Of a stretch of DNA of 5,339 nt, positions 1 to 5,244 are shown piece by piece. Both the position numbers and the translations under genes were made by a program. This DNA is from an uncultured Spirochaetia bacterium (GTDB lineage: Bacteria > Spirochaetota > UBA6919): contig CAJXGR010000234.1 of assembly GCA_913053665.1 (NCBI GenBank), positions 1-5,339 of the forward strand, in the 5' to 3' direction. The notes below the pieces were generated by a model. It did not search any database and was not told where the DNA came from. It was given only the letters and a program-made list of their open reading frames with translations. Numbering within the stretch: position 1 is the stretch's first letter; every line of letters begins with the position of its first letter.

Positions 1-557
1 CCGTGAATACGTCCATTGGTGATGGCAACAAGGTAAATTACCGCTTTGAAGTAAATTACATTCAAGCTAAATTAGAGCTTTCAAGTAATCTATATTTTGA
101 ATTATTTTTTGAATTAGGTTATAATCAAATATATAAGCAAATAAATCCTGGCGTAACACGAAAAGCTAGTTATATTAGCTTTTTAGCGGGTCCAGAGTTC
201 ACATTCTATGACTCGTTTGATCCAAGTGCTGGACTCTTTCTTGAATTAGGCTATAGCCAATTATACAAGCAAGATAATTCTGGTGTAACCCGAAAGGCTA
301 GCTATATCTCACTTTTATATGGGGCAGAATTTACATTTTCTGATTTATACATCATTCGTTTTGGATATGGGGCTTATTTTGGAGTAGGAGACAGAGCTGA
401 AGAAGTAGAATTTGCCTTACATCTTGGGATGGGGCCAAAAATCAAGTTATCAGACAACATGTCAATACCCATCATACTCAGGGTGGATTGGGTCTTTGAT
501 AGTTCTATAGCAACAGTCATCACCTTGACGACAGGTTTAAGTTACTATTTTTTCTGA
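1..557 (+). CDS. Probable outer-membrane beta-barrel protein, 5'-truncated by the window edge
   Basis: The reading frame is open from the first base and stops at TGA 555-557. A GTG at position 3 is the first possible start, but it has no room for a ribosome binding site, and the 184 residues have no signal peptide, so the true start is probably upstream of the window. The visible protein has many short alternating aromatic/hydrophobic stretches separated by polar turns (for example YFELFFELGY, ASYISFLAGPEFTF, LYIIRFGYGAYFGVG) and ends in LSYYFF. A terminal aromatic residue after an alternating strand is the usual C-terminal signal of proteins assembled by the BAM complex. Residues 37-70 and 81-114 are near copies, and GPKIKLSDN (144-152) resembles the end of each copy. 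The 5' part is more AT-rich than the flagellar genes nearby. The gene lies 27 bp before the rod-binding protein gene and could be co-transcribed with it. The exact family is not recognised; barrel topology is inferred. Confidence 0.6.
   Translation, partial: VNTSIGDGNKVNYRFEVNYIQAKLELSSNLYFELFFELGYNQIYKQINPGVTRKASYISFLAGPEFTFYDSFDPSAGLFLELGYSQLYKQDNSGVTRKASYISLLYGAEFTFSDLYIIRFGYGAYFGVGDRAEEVEFALHLGMGPKIKLSDNMSIPIILRVDWVFDSSIATVITLTTGLSYYFF
111..344 (+). repeat. Diverged intragenic duplication, 132-bp period
   Basis: Bases 111-212 and 243-344 encode two aligned 34-residue units, each starting ELGY and ending in D, exactly 44 codons apart. By hand count 26 of 34 residues and 74 of 102 bases agree. 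The core GVTRKASYIS is identical in both units although several of its codons differ at the third base. This indicates an older in-frame duplication under protein-level constraint rather than a fresh slippage event. In a beta-barrel such a unit would correspond to about one or two strand-turn-strand hairpins; that reading is inferred. Confidence 0.85.
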
Positions 558-584
558 AATAAAGAGATGAATTAGGAGAATTGA

Positions 585-980
585 ATGAACTCAATAGCAG
601 GTCAAATAAGCGTGTCCAAAGGAAATATAGCCTACAACAAAGCTCAGCAGACGGTGGATAAGGCTAAAAGCTTTCAGAACATCCTGAAGGCTGAACAAGG
701 CAAAGAAAATCTCCCAAAGGCTAGCGGGAAAGCTCCTGTCGACAAAAAGTTGATGGATGTGTGTTATGAGTTTGAGTCTCTCATGATCAATCAGATGCTC
801 AAGGTGATGAAAAAGACGGTTCACAAAGAGAACTCACTCCTTTATGGGGGCAATGCCGAAGAGATCTTTGAGGATATGCTCTACGACAAATACTCTATGA
901 CCATGGCCAAGACAGCCAATTTTGGATTGGCCAAGCAGATTTACGATCAGTTGAACCAAATGAAGCTGCCAAAACAATAG
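585..980 (+). CDS. flgJ: Flagellar rod-binding protein (FlgJ N-terminal domain type)
   Basis: A 131-residue protein whose C-terminal two thirds match the rod-binding domain of FlgJ. The family core is visible at about residues 53-123: a helix DKKLMDVCYEFESLMINQMLKVMKKTV, a short loop with GGNAEEIFEDMLYDKYS, then the helix MAKTANFGLAKQIYDQL. The family helps assemble the axial flagellar rod across the periplasm. There is no muramidase domain, so this is the short single-domain form; a peptidoglycan hydrolase, if needed, must be encoded elsewhere. Residues 1-50 are polar and look disordered, without a signal peptide, which fits export by the flagellar type III apparatus. The ATG at 585 is well placed: AGGAGA at 574-579 leaves a 5-base spacer. 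The gene follows the barrel protein by 27 bp on the same strand and converges on the flagellin gene. The domain assignment is secure; the symbol is by domain homology. Confidence 0.85.
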   Translation: MNSIAGQISVSKGNIAYNKAQQTVDKAKSFQNILKAEQGKENLPKASGKAPVDKKLMDVCYEFESLMINQMLKVMKKTVHKENSLLYGGNAEEIFEDMLYDKYSMTMAKTANFGLAKQIYDQLNQMKLPKQ

Positions 981-991
981 CCTGAAATGCC

Positions 992-1016
992 TATGGCAGA
1001 GGAATCCCCTGCCATA
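992..1016. terminator. Hairpin between convergent genes, possible bidirectional terminator
   Basis: TATGGCAG (992-999) and CTGCCATA (1009-1016) form a perfect 8-bp stem with a 9-base loop. It sits in the 42-bp gap between the stop of the rod-binding gene (980) and the stop of flagellin on the other strand (1023). The T tracts after the stem are poor on both sides (AATTCCTT on the plus strand), so it is not a textbook intrinsic terminator. Position and symmetry favour a shared terminator or a 3'-end stabilising stem. Confidence 0.55.
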
Positions 1017-1022
1017 AATTCC

Positions 1023-1994
1023 TTACATTTTGTCTAAAATACGTGTTATAATCATCGGTTTCAGGTTCGCTTGAGCTAAAAGGGAGCCTGAGGCTTCCGT
1101 AAGAATCCTCGACTTCACATAACGAACCATCTCATCGGCCATATCCGTGTCTCTGATACGGGATTCAGCGGCCTGAAGATTCTCTGCCGCAATGTCTGTC
1201 CCTCGCGAAGCAATCTCAAGCCTCGATTGATAAGCCCCTAGATTGGCTCTTTGCCGATTTACAACGTGCAAAGCCCCATCAATAGTGGCAATCGACTTAT
1301 TCGCACCTTCCTGGCTGCTGTAATCAATGGTGAGTTTCTTGTTATCACCATCTCCGTCGGCCAAGCCTAATGCGGCGGCTGATACATTCTCAATGTAGAT
1401 AATCTCTCGCTGATCGGTGTTGGCACCAATATGGATCGCCACACCCCCTTTTTCATTGACCAGATCATGATTTACCGCTTTCGAGGAGTCCACTGTAGGG
1501 ATGGGTCTCATGGCTGAGTTTTTCCCATCTCCTTTAGTGGCTGGAGCGGCATTTTTGGCGGCGTCAGGATTCCTGAAGCCACCTTTGAGTATACGCATCC
1601 CATTGTATTCGGCTTGTGAGGCGATGCGATCAATTTCATCCACCAGCTGGTTGATCTCGGTTTGAATCTGTGAACGGTCTTCCTGAGTGTAGATCCCGTT
1701 GGCAGTTTGGACAGAAAGTTCTCTCATCCGTTGAAGGATTTCAGTGGTTTCTGATAACCATCCTTCAGCCGTCTGAAGAAAAGAAACTCCATCCTGAGCA
1801 TTCCTACTGGCCACGTTCAAACCGCGAATCTGGGCTCTCATTTTCTCTGAAACAGCCAGACCGGCTGGATCATCCATCCCTCTGTTGATTCGCATACCGC
1901 TGGACAGCTTTTGTAAGCTAACATCCATGCTAGATGAATTGAGTGAAAAGTGACGTCGCGCGTTCATAGCGCTAAGATTGTGGTTAATAATCAT
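1023..1994 (-). CDS. flaB: Flagellin, FlaB-type core filament protein
   Basis: A 323-residue flagellin. The N-terminal D0/D1 region (residues 1-140) contains MIINHNLSAM, LSSGMRIN, DDPAGLAVSEKMRAQIRGLN, ASRNAQDGVSFLQTAEG, LQRMRELSVQTANGIY and LVDEIDRIASQAEYNGM. The C-terminal D1/D0 region (about 235-323) contains VNRQRANLGAYQSRLE, AAENLQAAESRIRDTDMADEMV and the tail LLAQANLKPMIITRIL. This is the spirochaetal FlaB pattern; such proteins are exported by the flagellar type III system without a signal peptide and form the periplasmic filament core. The middle is longer than I recall for FlaB (usually about 280-290 residues): an Ala/Lys/Pro-rich stretch at about 142-184 lies before the conserved HIGANTDQRE. 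The ATG (complement of 1992-1994) has a strong AAGGAGG (2003-2009) ahead of it. The gene is apparently monocistronic, with its own long leader and sigma70-like promoters. No cysteine is present. FlaB identity is confident; which paralogue is unknown. Confidence 0.93.
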   Translation of the reverse strand: MIINHNLSAMNARRHFSLNSSSMDVSLQKLSSGMRINRGMDDPAGLAVSEKMRAQIRGLNVASRNAQDGVSFLQTAEGWLSETTEILQRMRELSVQTANGIYTQEDRSQIQTEINQLVDEIDRIASQAEYNGMRILKGGFRNPDAAKNAAPATKGDGKNSAMRPIPTVDSSKAVNHDLVNEKGGVAIHIGANTDQREIIYIENVSAAALGLADGDGDNKKLTIDYSSQEGANKSIATIDGALHVVNRQRANLGAYQSRLEIASRGTDIAAENLQAAESRIRDTDMADEMVRYVKSRILTEASGSLLAQANLKPMIITRILDKM

Positions 1995-2002
1995 GAGCGT
2001 TC

Positions 2003-2009
2003 CCTCCTT
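2003..2009 (-). promoter_or_regulatory. Strong Shine-Dalgarno of flagellin
   Basis: The minus strand reads AAGGAGG, followed by GAACGCTC and the ATG, a spacing of 8 bases. This near-perfect anti-16S match supports the chosen start and fits a highly expressed structural protein. Its CAAGGAGGGA context also resembles a CsrA-type GGA site. Confidence 0.85.
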
Positions 2010-2032
2010 GGGCGTTTTTCTAATATAAAGAG

Positions 2033-2067
2033 ATTAGCAACAGCAGACTGGGAGAAGCTATGCTAAT
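2033..2067 (-). promoter_or_regulatory. Hairpin in the flagellin 5' leader
   Basis: ATTAGCA (plus 2033-2039) and TGCTAAT (2061-2067) are a perfect 7-bp inverted repeat. Past a one-base bulge the stem can extend by about four more pairs, with AGC opposite GCT, leaving a loop of about 12 bases. On the minus-strand RNA the loop region contains UUCUCC, which could pair with GGAGGG of the downstream Shine-Dalgarno using two G-U pairs. The stem is seen directly; a regulatory role is inferred. Confidence 0.5.
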
Positions 2068-2171
2068 ACCCTTTAAGCTAGGACCATCCGTGGAAGGGGG
2101 CTTTGGCGGGTAATGGCTTAATGCCTAATAAATAGAATCCCTTCCGTTAGAATATTTCCTTATCGTGTAGA

Positions 2172-2200
2172 TAAATACTTAAAAAAAAGGGACTTGTCAA
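2172..2200 (-). promoter_or_regulatory. Sigma70-like promoter P1 of flagellin
   Basis: On the minus strand TTGACA (complement of 2195-2200, perfect -35) is followed after exactly 17 bases by TATTTA (complement of 2172-2177). The spacer contains eight consecutive T. Directly upstream of the -35 lie two A tracts (complement of 2204-2218) resembling an UP element. Transcription would start near 2165, giving a leader of about 170 bases. A partial sigma28-like -10 (CACGATAA, complement of 2160-2167) lies just downstream but lacks a matching -35. Confidence 0.6.
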
Positions 2201-2224
2201 GGATTTTTTTTATTTTTTCCTTGA
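2197..2224. repeat. Inverted repeat overlapping the flagellin P1 -35 element
   Basis: TCAAGGA (2197-2203) and TCCTTGA (2218-2224) are perfect 7-bp inverted copies separated by 14 bases of almost pure T (A on the flagellin strand). The left arm covers four bases of the P1 -35 box and the arms bracket the A-tract UP-like element. This arrangement suits an operator for a dimeric regulator, though it could also be chance in AT-rich DNA. It is not followed immediately by a T run on either strand, so it does not look like a terminator. Confidence 0.45.
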
Positions 2225-2256
2225 AATAACTAAAAAAAGACAATAACTTTTCCGAT

Positions 2257-2285
2257 AGAATAAGGTTTTGGTCATAGTCAGTCAA
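2257..2285 (-). promoter_or_regulatory. Possible second upstream promoter P2 of flagellin
   Basis: On the minus strand TTGACT (complement of 2280-2285, five of six consensus bases) is followed after 17 bases by TATTCT (complement of 2257-2262, four of six). It would read toward flagellin from about 80 bases upstream of P1, with a start near 2250. It is weaker than P1 and supported by sequence match only. Confidence 0.35.
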
Positions 2286-2300
2286 CGCTCTGGTTTTTTA

Positions 2301-2308
2301 TATATAAA
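2301..2308 (+). promoter_or_regulatory. Possible -10 region of pgi
   Basis: TATATAAA gives overlapping -10 candidates (TATATA, TATAAA) about 33 bases before the pgi start, preceded by a T run. No good -35 is visible at 16-18 bases upstream (GTCAAC at 2281-2286 is poor). Transcription from here would start near 2315 and give a short leader of about 25 bases. Confidence 0.3.
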
Positions 2309-2340
2309 TACTTGATGAATCACTTATTTAGAGGAAACTT

Positions 2341-3714
2341 ATGGAAAAAATCCACTTAGACTATAGTCATTTGTTGAAAGACGTGTCGGAAGAAGAGATA
2401 TTTGCAAAACAGGGTGAGGTTGACACATGCCATAGCCTGTTACACAAGAAATCAGGTGCTGGGAATGATTATTTGGGCTGGTTAGACCTTCCATCATGTA
2501 TGAATGGAAGGGAAATCCAGGAGATTGAATCGGCCGCTCAGTCTCTAAGAGAGAAAGTAGACGTCTTTATCGTTATAGGCATTGGTGGATCCTATCTTGG
2601 AGCGAAAGGGGTTATTGATGCCTTGAGTCCTGCTTTTAGTAATTCTCTCCCAAAAAGCAAAACAGGAGTTCCCCATATCATATTCGCTGGTCATCACCTG
2701 GATTCCACTTATCATTATGACCTTATGGACTACCTGAAGGGAAAAAGCTTTGCCATTAATGTGATTTCAAAGTCGGGGACAACCACTGAGCCAGCTTTGG
2801 CCTTTCGGATGTTTAAGACATTGTTAGAAGAAAACGTGGGTAAGGAAAAGGCTAAAAGGCTCATATTCGCCACCACGGATCGATCTAAAGGGGCTTTACG
2901 CAATCTTTCCGATTTAGAAGGCTATCAAAGCTTTGTGATACCTGGTGATGTGGGGGGACGTTTTTCAGTACTCACTCCTGTTGGCCTTTTCCCGATGGCA
3001 GTTGCTGGGATAGACCTGGGGCAAATGATTCAAGGTGCTGTAGAGGGCCAAAAACTGTATGAGGAAAGGGATCTTAAAAAGAATCCGGCCTATTTTTATG
3101 CGGCGGCCCGTAATTTACTGTATCAAAAAGGAAAGAAAATAGAAGTCCTTGTAAATTACATTCCTGCATTACAATATATGGGTGAATGGTGGAAGCAACT
3201 CTATGGAGAGAGCGAAGGGAAGGATAAAAGGGGTATATTCCCTGCCACATGCAATTTCACCACGGATCTCCACTCAATGGGTCAGTGGATACAGGATGGA
3301 GAAAGAACGATCTTTGAAACCATTATCCATATCGAGAAGTCGAGGCACACTATCCAAATAGAGAAAGACTCCACTAATCTTGACAAGCTTAACTTTTTAG
3401 CAGGCAAAGACATTGGGGATGTTAACAGGCAGGCCATGAAAGGAACGGCTTTAGCCCACCTTGAGGGCGGGGTTCCATCTATGACTCTTAAGGTCCCAGA
3501 ACTCAATGCCTACTATCTTGGCCAACTTATATACTTCTTTGAAAAAGCCTGCGGGATGAGTGCTTATCTTTTAGGAGTGAATCCCTTTGATCAGCCTGGA
3601 GTGGAGGCCTATAAAAAGAATATGTTTGCTCTCATAGGGAAACCTGGTTTTGAGGAGGAGCGGAAAACCCTCTTGAAAAGTCTATCCACAATGGGTGATG
3701 ATAAAATCATTTAA
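2341..3714 (+). CDS. pgi: Glucose-6-phosphate isomerase (phosphoglucose isomerase)
   Basis: Interconverts glucose 6-phosphate and fructose 6-phosphate in glycolysis and gluconeogenesis; cytoplasmic. At 457 residues it is the compact form typical of Bacillus/Clostridium-like enzymes, not the ~550-residue enterobacterial form. Visible motifs in order: VIGIGGSYLGAKG (78-90), the sugar-phosphate loop SKSGTTTEP (143-151), family signature DVGGRFSVLTPVG (203-215) with the conserved Arg207, ESEGK with the expected catalytic Glu290, FTTDLHSMGQ (306-315) with His311, and the second signature NPFDQPGVEAYKK (414-426) with Lys425. All expected active-site residues are therefore present and the gene looks intact. 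The ATG has AGAGGA at 2330-2335 with a 5-base spacer. It is divergent from flagellin and its TAA lies 8 bp from the end of the convergent FAD oxidase gene. No terminator hairpin with a T run is visible after it. Confidence 0.97.
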   Translation: MEKIHLDYSHLLKDVSEEEIFAKQGEVDTCHSLLHKKSGAGNDYLGWLDLPSCMNGREIQEIESAAQSLREKVDVFIVIGIGGSYLGAKGVIDALSPAFSNSLPKSKTGVPHIIFAGHHLDSTYHYDLMDYLKGKSFAINVISKSGTTTEPALAFRMFKTLLEENVGKEKAKRLIFATTDRSKGALRNLSDLEGYQSFVIPGDVGGRFSVLTPVGLFPMAVAGIDLGQMIQGAVEGQKLYEERDLKKNPAYFYAAARNLLYQKGKKIEVLVNYIPALQYMGEWWKQLYGESEGKDKRGIFPATCNFTTDLHSMGQWIQDGERTIFETIIHIEKSRHTIQIEKDSTNLDKLNFLAGKDIGDVNRQAMKGTALAHLEGGVPSMTLKVPELNAYYLGQLIYFFEKACGMSAYLLGVNPFDQPGVEAYKKNMFALIGKPGFEEERKTLLKSLSTMGDDKII

Positions 3715-3722
3715 GCAAGAGT

Positions 3723-5090
3723 CTACGGGAATATTTTAGATGGGTTTAGTATATTTTTTGGGTCAAAAAGCTTCTTAATGGCTTTCATCATGTCTAATGA
3801 CTTTCCATGCTCCTTTTCCATATAAGGCTTGAGGGATAAGCCAATGCCATGCTCCCCTGACGTACTGCCGCCTATTTCAATAGCGTATTCAATCATCTCT
3901 CTGTTGAACCTTTCTGCCTTCACCCATTCCTCTTTGTTGTTTGGATCAGCCAGACAGAGAACATGGAGTATCCCAAGACCTACGTGTCCAAAGGCATGAA
4001 CCATCAGATGATCATTTTGGGCCTTCTGATAGCATCTTTGAACAATGTCGGGGAGTTTCGAGATGGGGAAAGCGATATCGTTTCTGATGATCCTGGTGCC
4101 CTGTTTTCTGAGGCTGATCGCCGTCGTAATGTGATGACGTATTTCCCAAGGGTTTTCCTCGCTGGTCAAAGTCATGACTTGCCCGTCATAATCCTTACTG
4201 ATAGCGTGAATATAGTCTTTAGTCTCCCTGATCCTGGACTCAGAACCTTGTAACTCAAAAAATATAATGGGTTTCTCCTCCAGTCCATAGGATTTTAGTT
4301 GATTAAGTGATGCTATACAGTGTCGATCAAGATATTCTAAAGCGGCAATGTCCAGAGCATACTTCATCATCTCAGAGATAGCTAAGGCCGCCTGTAGCTC
4401 TTCATGAAAGGAATAGGCGAAACGGTCATGCCTCTCTGGAATACCTCTTAGCCGAAGAGTTATCTCGGTAACAATGGCTAAAGTTCCTTCAGATCCGCAG
4501 ATGAGTCCTAATAGATGATAGCCTGACGAACTCTTAAAGCAGTGGTTGCCCAATTCAAGGATTTCACCGGTTCCCGTGACAACGGTTAGCTTCAAAATGG
4601 ACTCTCTAGTCCCCCCATACTTAATGGAATAGATGCCGCTGGCGTTTGTAGAGACCATTCCCCCAATGGTGGCAATATCTGAACTCCCTCCTGGAGAAGG
4701 TGGAAAAAACAGACCATATTCTTTTAGCGATTCATTCAGGTTATTATATATCACTCCTGGCTCAACAGTGACTTGTAGGTCATCTTCACGGATTTCTATA
4801 ATCCGGTTCATACGGCTGAAGTCTATTACCATACCTCCATCCTCTGGGATTGAGTTCCCTTCAAGGCTTGTCCCGGAGCCTCTTGCGGTAACCTTGATTC
4901 CATAGGTGTAAGCCAGTTGAATGACTTTTGAAACCTCAAGGCTTGTCACGGGATAGACAAGTACTGAGGGGACTTGACCTTCCAAAGAAGATTCGTCCTT
5001 CGCTACAGACTTTAGCTCACTTTCATTGACTGAAAGCCTCTTCGGATCAATGTATTTGGATAGTTGGCTCAGGATGTCCCTGGTGATCAT
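3723..5090 (-). CDS. FAD-linked 2-hydroxy-acid dehydrogenase (D-lactate dehydrogenase / GlcD-like)
   Basis: A 455-residue flavoprotein of the VAO/PCMH family, resembling GlcD and D-lactate dehydrogenase (cytochrome-type) enzymes that oxidise D-lactate, glycolate or related 2-hydroxy acids and pass electrons to a carrier. The FAD domain (about 38-220) has VYPVTSLEV, the pyrophosphate loop ARGSGTSLEGNS (69-80), VEPGV (109-113), PPSPGGSSDIATIGGMVSTNASG (130-152) and GSEGTLAIVTEITLRL (199-214). The C-terminal cap has RNDIAFPISKLP (336-347), GHVGLGILH (368-376), SGEHGIG (411-417) and LFDPKNILNPSKIF. The usual GHxGDGNxH is altered: Asp is Leu372 and Asn is Ile374, while His369, His376 and Glu413 are kept. 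There is no Fe-S domain. The ATG at 5090 has TGAGGT (complement of 5100-5105) at 9 bases. No glcE/glcF or lactate permease gene is adjacent. Family is certain; substrate is not. Confidence 0.9.
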   Translation of the reverse strand: MITRDILSQLSKYIDPKRLSVNESELKSVAKDESSLEGQVPSVLVYPVTSLEVSKVIQLAYTYGIKVTARGSGTSLEGNSIPEDGGMVIDFSRMNRIIEIREDDLQVTVEPGVIYNNLNESLKEYGLFFPPSPGGSSDIATIGGMVSTNASGIYSIKYGGTRESILKLTVVTGTGEILELGNHCFKSSSGYHLLGLICGSEGTLAIVTEITLRLRGIPERHDRFAYSFHEELQAALAISEMMKYALDIAALEYLDRHCIASLNQLKSYGLEEKPIIFFELQGSESRIRETKDYIHAISKDYDGQVMTLTSEENPWEIRHHITTAISLRKQGTRIIRNDIAFPISKLPDIVQRCYQKAQNDHLMVHAFGHVGLGILHVLCLADPNNKEEWVKAERFNREMIEYAIEIGGSTSGEHGIGLSLKPYMEKEHGKSLDMMKAIKKLFDPKNILNPSKIFP

Positions 5091-5161
5091 GGCTTTAAGA
5101 CCTCATAGGCTATCAATGAAATATACTAATAATCCTGTTAAGAGTTTATCATTTGAACACA

Positions 5162-5191
5162 TTGATTTTAGTCCACATGATAAATTATATT
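5162..5191 (+). promoter_or_regulatory. Possible promoter of the LptF/G-type gene
   Basis: TTGATT (5162-5167, four of six) and TATATT (5186-5191, five of six) are 18 bases apart. Transcription would start near 5198, leaving about 47 bases before the ATG at 5245. Its -10 overlaps the candidate minus-strand -10 of the FAD oxidase. Confidence 0.35.
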
Positions 5192-5215
5192 GTGCAAAAG
5201 AAAATTGTGGGTCAA
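5184..5215 (-). promoter_or_regulatory. Possible promoter of the FAD oxidase
   Basis: The minus strand has a perfect TATAAT (complement of 5184-5189). The nearest good -35 is TTGACC (complement of 5210-5215), but the spacer is 20 bases, longer than ideal. Transcription would start near 5177 with a leader of about 87 bases. Confidence 0.35.
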
Positions 5216-5244
5216 TCCGCAACCGTATGGTGTTCTATTGTAAC

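Larger units (their letters stand above)
1995..2340. other. 346-bp divergent control region between flagellin and pgi
   Basis: This gap holds no convincing gene. From the flagellin side it contains the flagellin Shine-Dalgarno (2003-2009), a leader of up to about 170 bases with several possible stems, a sigma70-like promoter (2172-2200) inside a run of A and T tracts, a second promoter further upstream (2257-2285), and a short AT-rich region with the pgi ribosome binding site (2330-2335). Additional complementary pairs in the leader are GGAAGGG 2092-2098 with CCCTTCC 2139-2145, and GGGTA 2108-2112 with TACCC 2067-2071. The leader may fold into a compact RNA, but I could not match it to a known riboswitch class. 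Confidence 0.6.

Noticed and set aside
591..824. Minus-strand open frame of 77 codons
   Set aside because: Antisense to the well-supported rod-binding protein, with no recognisable domain.
1670..1888. Plus-strand open frame of 72 codons
   Set aside because: Antisense to the conserved N-terminal half of flagellin; a shadow of its codon pattern.
2056..2071. Sigma54-like GG-N10-GC element on the minus strand upstream of flagellin
   Set aside because: Only the GG/GC spacing and a few bases agree with TGGCACG-N4-TTGCW, and it lies inside the proposed leader stem; a chance match is likely.
2040..2130. Resemblance of the flagellin leader to a cyclic di-GMP (GEMM) riboswitch, based on GCCAAAGCC and CGG..CCTA on the minus strand
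   Set aside because: The GEMM core needs CGCAAAGCC after a tetraloop hairpin plus a tetraloop-receptor helix; here the motif has an extra C and the flanking helices could not be drawn.
3282..3506. Minus-strand open frame of 74 codons
   Set aside because: Antisense to the conserved C-terminal part of Pgi, with no domain.
3698..3710. ATGAT-AAA-ATCAT as a pgi terminator
   Set aside because: Stem of five AT-rich pairs, inside the coding sequence, with no following T run.
3963..4253. Plus-strand open frame of 96 codons
   Set aside because: Antisense to the FAD oxidase cap domain and unlike any family I know.
4633..4905. Plus-strand open frame of 90 codons
   Set aside because: Antisense to the FAD-binding domain; Pro/Ser-rich shadow translation.
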